Source: Auxenochlorella pyrenoidosa (lineage: Eukaryota; Chlorophyta; Trebouxiophyceae; Chlorellales; Chlorellaceae). Taken from it: a stretch of 51,925 nucleotides of DNA. Below are positions 33,829 through 45,091 of the stretch, one piece after another. Where the stretch lies: positions 2,224,563 to 2,276,487 of the forward strand of contig KQ481938.1 in assembly GCA_001430745.1 (NCBI GenBank), read 5' to 3'. The stretch's first letter is position 1; each line of letters begins with the position of its first letter. Both the position numbers and the translations under genes were made by a program. The notes below the pieces were generated by a model that worked only from the letters and a program-made list of their open reading frames with translations, was not told the DNA's origin and did not search any database.

Positions 33829-36800
33829 TCAGGGGCTGCCCAGCGTGGCGACAGCCAGGTTGAAGTACACGTTGGTGGTGCCGGCGGGGATGGCGCGCCC
33901 CGTCAGGTTGATCAGCGTCAGCATCAGCTCGTCTGTGACGCCCTGGGTGCCGCCGGGGCCCTTGGAGTTGTCTTGGGCCTGGAGCGGGGTGCGGCGGGGA
34001 GCATGCCAGCGATGGACAGCGAGCCCCCGGACCGTGCAGCCAACGCAGGGCAGGCACACATTATGGCAAGGCCAGAGCGCTGTCCAACCTCCCCGTCCCG
34101 CCCTTGGCGGCCCTGCCTGCCCGCCCCGCAGCGCCCCGCCCCATGCGCGCACCTGTGTGCACGACACGATGGGCAGGTTGCTGCCTGCCTGGCGCGGGGC
34201 GTCGCACTTGACGTGGTACAGCTCCCCCGTGGCCATCTGGTGGTACACGTACACCGTGCGTGACTCGCCCGCGGGCCAGTCTGCAGGGTGGGTGCACGTG
34301 GCGGCGGGGGCGGATGGGCGCAGCTGCCACGGCTGGGCTGCGGAGCTGCGCCGGGCTGCAGCAGGCAGGCGGCTGCATGGTGCGGCAAGCAGATGGGCCG
34401 GCTGGGTAGGATGGCTGTTCAAGCAACGGCACGCCCATAAGCATGAGGCGCCAAATCCCTTTCCCCCCGGCGCAGCTGCTCTGCCCACCCACCAGAGTCT
34501 GGGACTGCCTGTATCGTGAAGTAGTTGCCCAGCAGCGAGCGACCGCCATTGAACGACCCCTTGCTGTTGGGCTGCACGCATGGAGGGAGTGAGCAGCGGT
34601 GAAAGCAAAGCATTCAATCACATCCACCCGGGAGAGCAGCGACCTGAGGCAGCAGGTCCAGGGTGCCTGCCTGCTGCCTCCCTCCCCCTCACCAAATGCT
34701 TGCTGCGCCAGTGAGCACCCCTGCTGCTTCGGCCCCTCTGCCCACGCCCCTCACCTTGTTGGCTGCACGGACGGGCGGCGCCCCTGGCGGCGGCGTGGTC
34801 TTCCCTGAGAACTCCACCAGGGAGGCCAGGCCGCGCAGGCGGCCAGCACCATCAGGCTGCAGAGGTGGTGGGGGCGCTCCCCGCCAGGGGTTGGCCGGCG
34901 GCGAAGGTCTGCTCATTCACAGCACCCTGCACAGCTTTCACAGCCTGAGCAGCCCAGGGGCCACCACGGCGGGCCGCGCTCACTCCCACCAGCAGCAGGC
35001 CTCAGCCACCCTCTCGCGCACCTGCGGCTCCCGCAGATTGAGGCTGGCCTGAAGCACAATGTGGTAGCCGCTGAACAGCTTGGCGCCGGGAGGCACGGCG
35101 CCCACAGAGCCGACCCTGAACCCAGTGGGGGCAGTGGGCAAGAACGCGGGCAGTTGTTGGGAGAAGTTCAGAGGAGGGGTCGGGCCTGGGCTGCGCAGAG
35201 TGTGACGTGGTGGGCTTGGGGCATGACTGGCGCTGGCCCATGGCAGCAGCACCTTAACCAGCATGCCAGGAGAACCCGACTCTGGGCTGCAGAACCCTCG
35301 CACTCCCTGCGCACTTGAAGATCTCGCGCTGTGTCTCCGTCTCAGGCGAGGCATAGAGCATAGCATACTGCGAGTTGCCTTTGCACGGGTTCACGGCGCC
35401 AAAGTTGAACTGCGAGGGATGTGGGTGGATGTGGGTGGGGTGGGGTGGGGTTGGTGGGGAGTGGGGGCCGGGGGGGCAGGCGCAGGCATGGTGGTGCTGC
35501 ATGGTATTTCGTGGTACTGCGTGAAGCTCTCCACCTTTGTCTTGTGGCGCCTAAGCACAGGTTGGTGCGCATCTAGATGGCACCCGGGCCGTTTACTCGG
35601 CCTGTGCTGCAGGTGCAGCAAGGCCGCAAGCGACAGCTCCCAGCCCGCCTTCCTCTTCCAGCACAAGGCCTGCCCCTCCCCTGCACCTACCTGATTGGCG
35701 TCCCAGGCAGGCGAGGGCTTGGAGCCATAGAAAAAGCCGACGGCGCCAGTAGTGCCGCTGCCTGCGCAGCCATTGATGGCATTTCCCAGGATCTGCAGCA
35801 GCAGAAGGTTGGGCTTGAGGTCAAGCAGTGACGGAGCAGCCGGGCACCAGGGCAAGCATGTGCAGGTCTGCAGTAATGGTCTCCTGCAGCCATCTGGCAA
35901 GCACAATGGCGGGCGCGTGGTGTGCCGTACTGCTACCGAGGCGCACCTGGTTCCCCTGGTAGATGCACTTGTCTGTTTGGCAGTTATTAGCGGCCCGAAT
36001 CGCGACGCCTGCAGCAGTGCAAGCAGGGGCACTCCTCAGGGTGCGCCCTGCCAACCCGAAGCCAGCCACACAACAACCAGCCCAGGGCAGCCTGCGCTCT
36101 CATCCTCCCCCGCTCTCCTACTGCCTTGGCCCTCACCAAAGCGTGAGTTGGTGATGGTGTCAAACCACACCGTGTTGTCCAACACCGTGTTCCAGTCGGG
36201 GGAGGATGAGCTGTCGGGCTGCGCCTCCAGGCGGATGGCGTCGCCGCAGTTGGCCAGCGTCTGAGCAAGTCACACCGGGCAGGGCGGCAGGAAGCGCGAG
36301 CATGAGGGTGAAAGGTGAAGAGGCATGACGAAGAGGCAGGTTCAGCACGGAAGGTTCGGAAGGACCGGAGGCAGCCACATGTGGCCGCACCTGCAGCTGG
36401 AAGGAGCCCAGGTCCGAGCCAAAGAAGCGGATGCAGAAGTCGCCAAAGCCCGACAGATGGGGCAGCACGTTTTTGAAGGCAAAGCCGCCCTTGATGAACG
36501 TCAGCCCGCGCGGGTTGCCCTGGACTGCAGGAGCGAGGGTGAAGCGCAGGGCCCACAATGAGGCACGAGTTCAAGATGCCGGCATGTCCTCCAAGAAGGC
36601 AATCACACCGCCGCATGGCTGGGCAGAAGTCGGTTCCATTGTTGTGCCACACCTTCATGCACATCAATTCCTGGACTGCAAGCCAGGGCCTGCCAAAGGG
36701 CCCCAGGACTGCTGCGCACCTGCCACAAAGCGTGCGCTGGGCTCAGACATCACGGTGGCCCCGTTGGTGAAGGTCAGCTCCTTTCCAATGCCGTAGGTGA

Positions 36801-37738
36801 CTGTGAGATACAGCATTGCGGAGCCAGAGTCCGCGGCTGCATTGAAGGCTGCCTGCAGGGAGGAGTGAGCTAGCAACCCAGGTAGGTGAATCCACCGACA
36901 TTGGCAGCGTGTGGAAAAAAGTTGATGCAAAGCACCAGCGGCGGGCGATCGATCTGCCGATTAGTGCAGTGTACTGAGCCGTCGATGCCTGCTACACGCA
37001 CGTGCCACTGCTGCTGGAACGCTGCCAAGAATGTGGGGCTTTGCATCCCGAGACCTGCACCAGCAGTCTCACCTGCACGGCTGCGCTGTCGTCTGTGCGG
37101 CCATCCCCTTTGGCCCCCCACCACTCAGGGTACGTGCGAATGGTGTCAGCACCAAACGTCACACGGCCTTTGCCTGGCAAGCAAAGAGATTAGCACTGTT
37201 GAGATTGGGTGAGCACATCCGCGCGAGAGAGGTAGCGCTGAGGGTCGGCAGCTGCAGAGTGCCAGCGCTGCCAAGAAACGTACCCATTTGCATGCCATTT
37301 GGCTTCGGGAGCAGGCTTCAAGCAGAGCACTGCTGCCGCAACCATCATGCCCACAGCAAGAGCCACAACGCGAATGCCTGGACAGCTGCACGCACCTCGG
37401 ATCTCAAAGAGCCGCACACGCGGGGCCTCTGGCTGTGCCAGCAGCGTCAGTGTCACGCCGTCGACAACAAGCACTGCGCCGCTCTCGGCAAACAGGGGCT
37501 TGCGCAGCGTGAGGGTTGAGGCGATGCGATACCGGCCTGGCGGCAAGTAGATGAGGCCGGTGGAGGTGTCGGCATCCATGCGCTGCAGGGCTGACGCATC
37601 ATTTGCGGAGCCCTTGCCAGTGGCACGACCTGCGCCCAGCGCATCAATGTTGCCGCACGTCTGTGTGGCTGCCGGGCTCGGCAGCAGCACAGCTGCCAGT
37701 AGCAGCAGCGCCGCCGTAGCAGGGGCTGCTCGCGGCAT
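33829..37738 (-). CDS. Secreted right-handed beta-helix (pectate lyase superfamily 3-like) protein B
   Basis: Thirteen exons all keep phase: 37396-37738, 37073-37173, 36720-36852, 36391-36524, 36137-36260, 35947-36008, 35691-35792, 35315-35409, 35022-35115, 34755-34856, 34493-34571, 34153-34280, 33829-33978 (548 residues). A signal peptide (residues 1-26, AALLLLAAVLLPSPAATQT) is followed by GSANDASALQRMDADTSTGL and IYLPPGRYRIASTLTL. A second, more classical block, EWWGAKGDGRTDDSAAVQAA, has the GA-GDG-TDD-AA-Q signature of pectate-lyase-3/GH28-like helices. Coils follow: GLTFIKGGFAFKNVLPHL, LDNTVWFDTITNSRF, GVAIRAANNCQTDKCIYQGN and GNAINGCAGSGTTGAVGFFY. A distinct C-terminal half (YHIVLQASLNLREPQ; SRTVYVYHQMATGELYHV; DELMLTLINLTGRAIPAGTT) is probably a beta-sandwich. 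Cys pairs (NNCQTDKC, NPCK, KCDAP, SCTQ) fit secretion. It shares the LPPGRYRI block and order with protein A, so the pair arose by tandem duplication. Substrate unknown. Confidence 0.86.
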
Positions 37739-38851
37739 TGAGCCGCGTGGCACGTTCGGGCAGCAACGAGCGTGGCCCCAGCCAGCCCAGATTCCCTGCA
37801 CAGCGTATCCAGTGTGGTGCTGCAAATGAGGCCCCCTTGAGTGCATGAGGGGTGGCTGCGCAGGCGGCTTCCAGGAGACACGAAGCCCGGGCGCAGGCGC
37901 CGCTTGAGCAGGTCCTCAGCAGCCTGGCGGACCGTTTCAGGGTCGGAGCTGGCCGAGACACCGCACCACGCTCCCAGGGACCCCAGCACGGGGGCTGGGG
38001 CAGCCAACAGCCCTTAGAAGGCAGTTGTTTGCTGGTCAGCGGCAGATGCCCGCACCTGCCGGAGCGTGTGCGTTGCTCAGGAAGGAATGCGCTGTAATGA
38101 GCGAGGCATGCGCGAGGCCTCAAGCCGCCAAACAGCCAGCCGCGCCCTCCGGGACTGGGAACCCTGTTCGCAGGCGCCTCAGGCAGGTCGAAGTGCTCGC
38201 AATAGATCCGATCACGGTGTAAAGTGCTGCCAATGCCAAGCGAGCTGCCCAGTGCACCCTGGGCACTCATGCTGAGCCTGCTGCCAGCCTGTCCCGATGT
38301 TATGTCCAATCTTGGCCTCCGGGGCTGGCAAAGTCCTGGGGTCGACGGGGCGGCATTCGGAAACAGCGCCCCGCGCGCCTGGAGAACCTTGCCCTGCAGA
38401 GGGAACTCCTACAGCCTGCAGCACGCCGCAGAGCGCTTGCAGAGCTGGTCTACGAAATCAACAGCACCTGTGGACAAATAGGCGCTGCCTGAGGACCCCC
38501 CGGCCCTCTGGCAGCAGCGGCTCACATGGTGCCGCTGCCTGGCGCCACAGCCAGGGCAGCCTACACGCCCACGAGCGCCTGTGACAGTGGCATAGGGCGT
38601 ATGGGATCGCCCTGGTGCTCACAGCCGGGCTGGAGGGGCGGCCCTGTGGCCCCTCGGCGGCGTTGGCAGCAGTGGCGGCGGCAGCAGCAGCAGCGGGGTC
38701 GGGGCCAGCAGCAGGTGTGTAACCTTCTTGTGTTTCCACTGCGATTGCCTGTAGATTGTTGAGCAAATTTTGCCTGCGCGCAAATCTTCCATCCCGCGCT
38801 CGCTGTGCACACACCTGGCTTGACCTGCCACCGTGCGCAGCCCACTCGCAG
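37739..38851. other. Upstream region of STAY-GREEN and beta-helix B; unresolved open frames on both strands
   Basis: This interval must contain the promoter of beta-helix B (minus) and the first exon of STAY-GREEN (plus). Plus-strand candidates for that exon begin at ATG 38233 or ATG 38526, but neither joins convincingly. On the minus strand a strong acceptor (TTTGTCCACAG, about 38468) precedes GAVDFVDQLCKRSAACCR. Long open stretches carry RIYCEHFDLPEAPANR (about 38165-38215) and SDPETVRQAAEDLLKRRLRP (about 37885-37945). A small unrecognised minus-strand gene is possible but not established. Confidence 0.3.
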
Positions 38852-40112
38852 CCTCACTCCTCGCACCCCTCGCCTGTGCGCCCCGCATCGCAGACGCAAG
38901 CAGCGCTGCTAGACCCACCACCATTCGACCCAGCCAAGCTTCGGGTGGAGTACCTGCCTGGCGGGCGTGAGACGGCGCTGTCGGCGGGGCCGCGGCGCTA
39001 CACCCTCACTCACAACGATGTCACCGGCAGCCTGCAGCTGTCCATAGGTGCGCTGCGGCCCGCGTCGTAGGCCTGAAGGACTGTGGCGTGCCGTCCTCCA
39101 ACGCAAACCACAGGCTGTCTCAGTAGTCTGAGCTCTGGTGAAGCCTCAGTGGCCTCACCACAGACAAGCTGCCTGCTGGCGTGCTAGCCGGAGCCGTGCG
39201 GGAAAGCCTGCGGCGATTGGCTGCCAACCTGGGCCTGCCTGTTTGCTCTGCAGGCTGTGAGTACAACCAGCGGCAGTTAGATGGCTGGTACACTCGTATA
39301 GTGCGGGATGAGATCCTGGCAGAGTGGCAGGACACTGCCCCGCCTGCAGCGGGGCGCACCTGCTCCGCGGGTGGCGGGCGACACCCGCGTCCCAGCCTGC
39401 ACGTGTTCTGCCACGTCAGGTGCGGCTCGCGCTGGCAAAGTCTGTCTGCCGGTGCTCTACGGGACGGGTCGGACTCTGTGCACATTGGCATGACCAGTAC
39501 ACCTGGCACAGGGCAGGCCGCCATTGCTTGCGACCTGCCTGGTACACGGAAGGCCGGCGCTGCCTGCGACGCGCCTGGCAGCGCGGTCGGGCATGCTGCA
39601 CTGCCTCCGCCCACCGCCCTGCCCCCGCCGCCCCCTTTGCGCCTGCAGCGGCGAGGAGCTGTGGCCGGCGCCGCCGCAGCTGCGCTCCTTCATCTTCCAG
39701 CGGGAGATGACGCTGGTGCTGGACACCATTGCGCACGCCGAGGGCTGCCCCGGCGGCCTGCTGGCGGCGGCGCCCGCGCTGCGGTCGGCCCCTGTGTACG
39801 TGCACCTGCGGTCCGACCTGCCGGCCCTGGACCGGGTGGTGGAGTGGGGGGTGCTGGGCGACCGGTCCACCTGGCGCACCGCGCAGTCCTCGGTCATGCG
39901 CAGCCTGATGTCCAGCGTGCTGGGCACGCTGGACGAGGCAGACGCCACCGACGGCTCCAACGGCTGCTGGTCGCGCAGCAGCTTCAGCAGCGCCTCGGCC
40001 TCCTGGGATGAGCCGGCCTCCTGGGATGAGCCGGGGCAGTGGCGCCGCGGGCTGGGCGGCGCCACTGCCAGCCGCCTGGAGGCAGGCGGCAGTGCTGCCG
40101 CACCGGCCATGG

Positions 40113-40151
<39 letters not shown>

Positions 40152-40507
40152 CAGAAGACGAGGAGGAGCAGCAGCAGCACCCAGGCCCCGAGCAGCAGCA
40201 GCAGCAACAGTTGCAGCAGACGACGCGCAATAGTGTCGTTCCAGCTCCCAGCCAGGCTACCGCGGCTGTGATCACAACGGCAGCTGGCGCAGTGGCTGGC
40301 AGCAATGGCAGTAGCAGCACCTCCTCTCTCCTCGCTGTGAACGGTGGCAGCGGCAGCGGCGGCAGTCTTGGCGCAGTGGCCAACGGGGCAGTCAGCCTCG
40401 CCACAGCGCAGCAGCAAGCAGGCGAGCGTGCCGCCAGCGGTTGGCTGGCAGGCGACGCCATGCCCCGCATGCCTGCGGTCAAGGCAGCTGCCAGCAGGCG
40501 GCGGTAG
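38852..40507 (+). CDS. SGR: STAY-GREEN protein (chlorophyll a Mg-dechelatase), first exon not located
   Basis: Plastid enzyme that removes Mg from chlorophyll a, the first step of degradation. Family blocks run FDPAKLRVEYLPG, PRRYTLTHNDVTGSLQLSIG, then QLDGWYTRIVRDEILAEWQ, PSLHVFCHVSGEELWPAPPQ, LRSFIFQREMTLVLDTIAHA, APVYVHLRSDLPALDRVVEW and GVLGD, matching plant SGR in order and spacing. Exons are about 38852 (or 38894)-39047, 39254-39419 and 39649-40507; both introns keep phase. No in-frame ATG lies in the first of these, so an upstream exon with the transit peptide is needed. Exon 2 has a Pro/Gly/Arg-rich insert of about 20 residues between EWQ and PSLHVFCH. After the conserved core comes a tail of roughly 200 residues with two tandem SWDEP units, poly-Ser, poly-Gln and Ser/Gly/Ala-rich stretches. 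The Cys-rich C-terminal motif of land-plant SGR is absent. The start given here is an exon edge, not a start codon. Confidence 0.88.
40000..40035 (+). repeat. In-frame 18-base tandem duplication in SGR tail
   Basis: An 18-base unit (cctcctgggatgagccgg) occurs twice head to tail, giving two copies of a Ser-Trp-Asp-Glu-Pro unit. Confidence 0.8.
40110..40210 (+). repeat. AGC/CAG trinucleotide runs coding poly-Ser and poly-Gln in the SGR tail
   Basis: A run of AGC codons codes about 13 Ser. It is followed by an acidic TEDEEE, then CAG/CAA runs coding short Gln tracts separated by His-Pro-Gly-Pro-Glu. The same trinucleotide appears in two frames, suggesting slippage expansion. Confidence 0.85.
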
Positions 40508-41081
40508 CAGCTTGTACGGGCGCTGGCCAATCCCAGGCGGCAGCCTGCAGAGCTGGCAGCCTCCTCTCCACCGAGAAGAACAAGCAGCATCCAGCACTGC
40601 CCTTGCTCCGCACCCTTGCTCCTGAGCAGCGAACGAACGAACCCTGGCACTCCCTTGGCCCCATGCCAGCATTGTGTAGCATAGAGGGAGCGACCTCCCT
40701 CCCTCAACCCCCCCTCATCAATCTTGTGCACCTGTGCCCTTATCCACATGGCATTCTCCCCTCTACATCCAATTTTCGTCTCGGCTCCCTCTTCCTTGCC
40801 ATCCGCACCCACCTTGCACCCCGCCAGCCGCAACACACGTGTACGGTTGCTCCTGTCGCCGTTGTTGCTGTAAGAGCGCCACTGGCAGGGTTCATTCACA
40901 AGTGGGATGCAACCGCAGGGTGGCAGCGGCTGGGCGAAGCTCAAAAGTTGGTGGTAAAGAGGTTGAGGGTACAGGCAAAACGAGGCTACAACAGCTGAGT
41001 GGGGCTGGAAAAACAGCAGCATGTGGCCGAAACAGTGGTGAATGAAAGAATGAGCTGGCGACGTGGCGGTAGTGGCCCATG
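40508..41081. other. Convergent 3' region of SGR and LAZ1-like gene
   Basis: 574 bases between converging stops. It holds the SGR TGTAA; no minus-strand signal was recognised. It is pyrimidine-rich with no supported exon. Confidence 0.5.
40869..40873 (+). terminator. TGTAA poly(A) signal of SGR
   Basis: TGTAA on plus, about 360 bases after the SGR stop. Confidence 0.55.
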
Positions 41082-44000
41082 TCAGGGGCTCTCTGATGCT
41101 AATGTTAGCCGCTCGCCGCCTTTGGTGCCGCCCTTGCCGCCGCTGCCACGAGCGCTGCTGCCGCTGCCAGGCCCCCCTGCCGTGCTGCTGCTGCCGGTGC
41201 CAAGGTAGTGCAGCAGGGCTTGGCTGCCCTCCCCTTCCGAGTCGCTGCCGCTGCCCTCCTTGCCCTTGCGCCGCGCCTTGCCGCTGCCAGAGGCGTCCTG
41301 CCGGAACAGCTTCTTGAGGGGCTTGGCGACCAGCGAATCGGGGGCAGACACCAGCGTTTCGCGCGCCGTCGTCCACGTGCGGCGCCCCACCTCTGCGGTA
41401 GCGGCTCAACGGGGGGAGAGCAGGCCAGGGTCGTGCCAGCGGCAGCAGGCGGCACGCAGGGCGTCACCCTGCATACGAACACCAGATCCCGCCAGCGCCT
41501 CCCTCCACCAGCCTCTGCAGGGAAAGCCCTGTGTTGCCCTGTGCTGCCTTGCACCGGCCCCCAGCAGGATGGAAAGCTCCCCTGCCAGACGCATGCTCCC
41601 GACTCTGCCGCCGCGTGCCCTGCCCGACGCTGAGCCGCCCCAGCGTCGCCCACCTGAGAGGTTGCCCGTGGTCTGCTGCACCGTGTCGGTCACCACCGCG
41701 TTCACGTCTGTCATGACGTCCGTCACGTCAAACATGACCCGCAGGTTCTGTCGGCGGGAAGAAGGGAAAGCGAGGGCGCAGGGGACGCCTCGGGGATGGC
41801 GCAGCGGGCTGGCAACCATGCGCGGCAGCTGCGCTGGGCAACACCCTACGCTGGGCTGGCCAGCAGGCATGGGAAGCAGGCACGCCCTCCGCGCATCCCG
41901 GCACAAACCTTCATGAAGCCTGGGGGCGGCCGGCTGGCATCCATGTAGTCCTGCAAGCGCCAGGGGTGGCAAGGAGGGAGGAAGAGGTTGGTGTGGTGCA
42001 GCAGAGGGGATGGCCTTGCTGCCACGCACTGCTGCAGCGAGGTGAAGTTGGAGGCTGTGCAGGCTGGGCTGCCGGCGCGCGGCGTGCTGACAAGCCGGTT
42101 GGCAGCATGCAGCAGACCAGCTGTGCAACCAGCGCACGGTGGCCCACAGGCCCATGGTGCCTGGTGCAGGCACGGCGGGTGTGCTGCACCGCAGGGGTCG
42201 GGGTGGGGTGGGGGGCACGCACCCGCGGCGGGAAGGCGTGCGCGTGCGCCACCGCCGCCAGGAACATCTCGATGCAGATCAAAAAGTTCTGCAGGCCCGC
42301 CGCCACGTCGTCGGTGTCGTACGTGCTCCACTCGGCGGGGCGGATGAGCCCCAGCCGGGCGCAGATGGCGATGAAGACTGCGGCGCGGGGCGGGGCGGGG
42401 GGGGCCTCTGGTGGGGCGGGGTTAAGGGCCGCCCACCCTTGCCGGCTGCGTGCGCGGTGGAGGCATGTAACCGCTCGCATTGCAGGGCTGCGTAGACGTA
42501 AGAGCAGGCACGCGCCTCCCCGTGCGCCGCCCACCTACCCGACTGCCAGTAAGTGACGAACACCACAAGCTTGATGACCACAAACTTGGACAGGGGGCGG
42601 ATGGGGCGCAGCTCGTCGTGCGTGGCCTGCAAAGGGGGGCCGGGGGCGCTATTGTGCGGGCCCTGCTGAGCCGGCAGGCAACGCACAGCCGAGCAGCGCC
42701 ACACTCGAACCCCAGGGCATGTATCGCCCGCGCCCCATGCGCTTCCAGGCGGCAGCGCAGGCGCGGCCCGGCCTGCAGGGGCGCGCCCACGTGGCGTGCC
42801 ACCAGCGGCTGCCTGCCCCGCGCCCCCACCTGGTACAGCAGCACCAGGCAGTACAGCGCCCACATCTGGGTGCAGTTGTTCACCAGCGCGACGTAGGGGT
42901 AGGCGCGGTCCCGCCGGAACTCGCCCTCGCCATACACCCCTGCGCCCGTGGGCCAGCAGCGCGGGGTCGCAACACACACACAGACCGCACGCGCAGGGAG
43001 CTTGCTCTCCTGCCTCCATGCCATGCACGGTTTCCCTGGGCCCGCGTGCGGGAGGGCGCCCGCCGCAGCGCAGCCGCACCCTGCCCTACGCCGCAATAGG
43101 CGTCCCAGCCGCTGCAACGCCCGCCCTGCGCACCTCCCACCCTGCTGCCCCCGCACGCGGGCCCCAAGGCCCCCCCCCCACCCCACCCACCCACCCACCC
43201 GCGATGTTGGAGACCACCGACACTGCGGTCATGAGGGGGCGCGCGATGACGTAGGACAGCACCCCCCGTTTGGTCTCCCAGAAGAAGCGCTCCCCCATGG
43301 GCCAGGGCGCCAGCACCTTGGACACGGGCCACAGGTGCGGCACCTGCTCCTTGACCATGAAGTAGGCTGCGAGGGCCCGAGGGGGGTGGGGGTGGGGTGT
43401 GGGGGGGGGGGGTTCCACGGCTGGCGGGTGAGGGACTGGCAAGGCGCGCCTCCCTCGCCAACCCTAGCAAATAGAGTGGGGGCAGGGCGGGGGCAGGCAG
43501 GCAGGGGAAGGTGGCGCGTGTGGTGTGCAGGCATTGCGCGCGGCATGCGCCGCAGCGGGCTGCGCTGCCGCCAGCCCTGGCGCACCGGAGATGTCGCCGT
43601 ACTCGTCCTCCAGGTAGGCCACCAGGTACATGAAGAACTGTGGTGGGGCCAGGGAGGGTCGGGTGGGGTTGAGCGCGGAGGAATGGGGGTTGAGGGACAC
43701 GAGGGGCCTGGCAGAGCGGACAGCCAGCGGGGCCTACCTGGCCCTGGCCGCTGCAGCAGCGGGCCCTGCCGCCCACCCCTGCAGCGCTGGCACCCTGGCA
43801 CCCCGCCCACACCTCGCAGCGCACACCTGGTAGATGACAAAAGCCTCGTAGCACTCGCGCACTGGGTCAATGTAGAAGCTGCAGGGCAGGGAAAGTGAGT
43901 GGCCGAGGGGGTGGGTGAAGGGAGCAAACGGGGCATGCGGTTGCGCATAGCCCTTCGTTCACACCCCGCACTGGTTGAGCCCATAAGAACGGGTCGAATC

Positions 44001-45091
44001 TGTCCTGCCCCAGCCTGCTGGGCGGCTCGGCGGCAGTACAGCTGGAGCCCAGCGGCTGGAGAGCGGCCCCGCCCAGGGGATGCGCGCGCCTCTGGGCGAC
44101 AGGCGAGACCGTGGCCGGCAGGCAGTGGGCGGCCGCGCAGCCCTCACCGTGCCTCCTTGAAGCGCAGGGAGAGCCAGGAGTCGACGGCGTAGATGGGCAC
44201 CATCCACAGGATGCGCACCACGCGCAGCTGCAGCTTGGGCCTGCAGGGGGCGTGGGTGCCATGCCAGGCATGCGGCTGGGTGCGGCGTGCCCAGGTTGCG
44301 CTGAGAGGGGGCCCCTGGGTGTCGGGCATGCGGGCGAGCGGCCAGTCAATCCCGGCCTTTGTTCCGGCAGTCCTGAACCTCTTCTACCAGCGCTCGGCAA
44401 GCCCTCACCGGTTGTAGTATTCCAAGTGCATGGCAACCTGCCAGGGGGCACACGCAAACCGGGCGGGCTGGCGGGTCAGCACGCAACAGGAGGCCGGGTC
44501 AGCATCGATCGCAGGCACGCATTACGGTGCTGCGCGGTGCACCGCACAGTGATATGCACAATAAACAGCAGAAAAATCTCCACACGGCAGAGCAGGACCA
44601 GCCCAGGTTGCGCGGGCAGGGGGCTCGGGTGGCGCAACTGCCAGGCGGTTCAGGGTCTTAGCGCTGTTGCCACGCGCCTTGGGCCCCCACCTCGTAGATG
44701 GAGGCAGACACCGCCAGGATGACAAAGATGCCGGCGATGAACCAAGCTGCGCCACAGGCAAGCAAAACGGATGGGTATGAGGCAGGGAGGAAGGAGGCAA
44801 ACACAACGTGGGCACCTGCCGATGCTGCCGCCAGCGCCGCCGCCGCACCTTGGTAGTGCACGCTGTAGGCCGCCTTTCGGAACTCGAACACCATCCATGG
44901 TAGCGCGCTCAGTGTAGCAACCGACAGCAATATCCAGACCTGCGGAGCAATAAGTGGCGGGGAGCGCGCGCTCGAGGCAGGGACTCGCGGGGCATCCTCG
45001 CGATGCTGCAACAACTTTATAGCCTGCTCTAAGAAGTATGCATAGGCCTCACAGCGCGTATGACGCGACGCAAAGGCACCAGTGGCGCCAT
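41082..45091 (-). CDS. LAZ1: LAZ1 / TMEM184 / organic solute transporter-alpha (DUF300) family protein
   Basis: Seven-pass membrane protein of the LAZ1 family, which acts at plant vacuole and plasma membranes in hormone signalling and cell-death control. Exon 1 (45053-45091) codes MAPLVPLRRVIRA and joins in phase to VWILLSVATLSALPWMVFEF. Next come AWFIAGIFVILAVSASIYE, the short exon VAMHLEYYNR, then VVRILWMVPIYAVDSWLSLR (the family's P-x-Y-A-x-x-S-W-L-S-L signature), FYIDPVRECYEAFVIYQFFM, YLVAYLEDEYGD, SKVLAPWPMGERFFWETKRG, ARPLMTAVSVVSNIAG, ALVNNCTQMWALYCLVLLYQ, LSKFVVIKLVVFVTYWQSG and DDVAAGLQNFLICIEMFLAA. All are LAZ1/TMEM184 hallmarks. The C-terminus, after FDVTDVMTDVNAVVTDTVQQ, is a Gly/Ser-rich, basic cytosolic tail with SGSDSEGEG. 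Only 226 bases separate its ATG from that of SGNH protein 2. Confidence 0.93.

Noticed and set aside
38526..38713. Candidate first exon of SGR (ATG 38526, donor GTGTGT)
   Set aside because: Ends in phase 2, while the acceptors at 38852 and 38894 need phase 0. Kept only as an unresolved possibility.
39416..41409. Long minus-strand open frames (up to 650 codons) covering the SGR exon
   Set aside because: Antisense to a well-supported SGR exon. Composition is simply the complement of GC-rich codons and repeats (poly-Leu/Cys), with no family motif.
43165..43412. C- and G-rich tracts considered as a telomere-like or satellite repeat
   Set aside because: Short, irregular (CCCA/CCCACC and G runs) and inside LAZ1 introns; simple low complexity.
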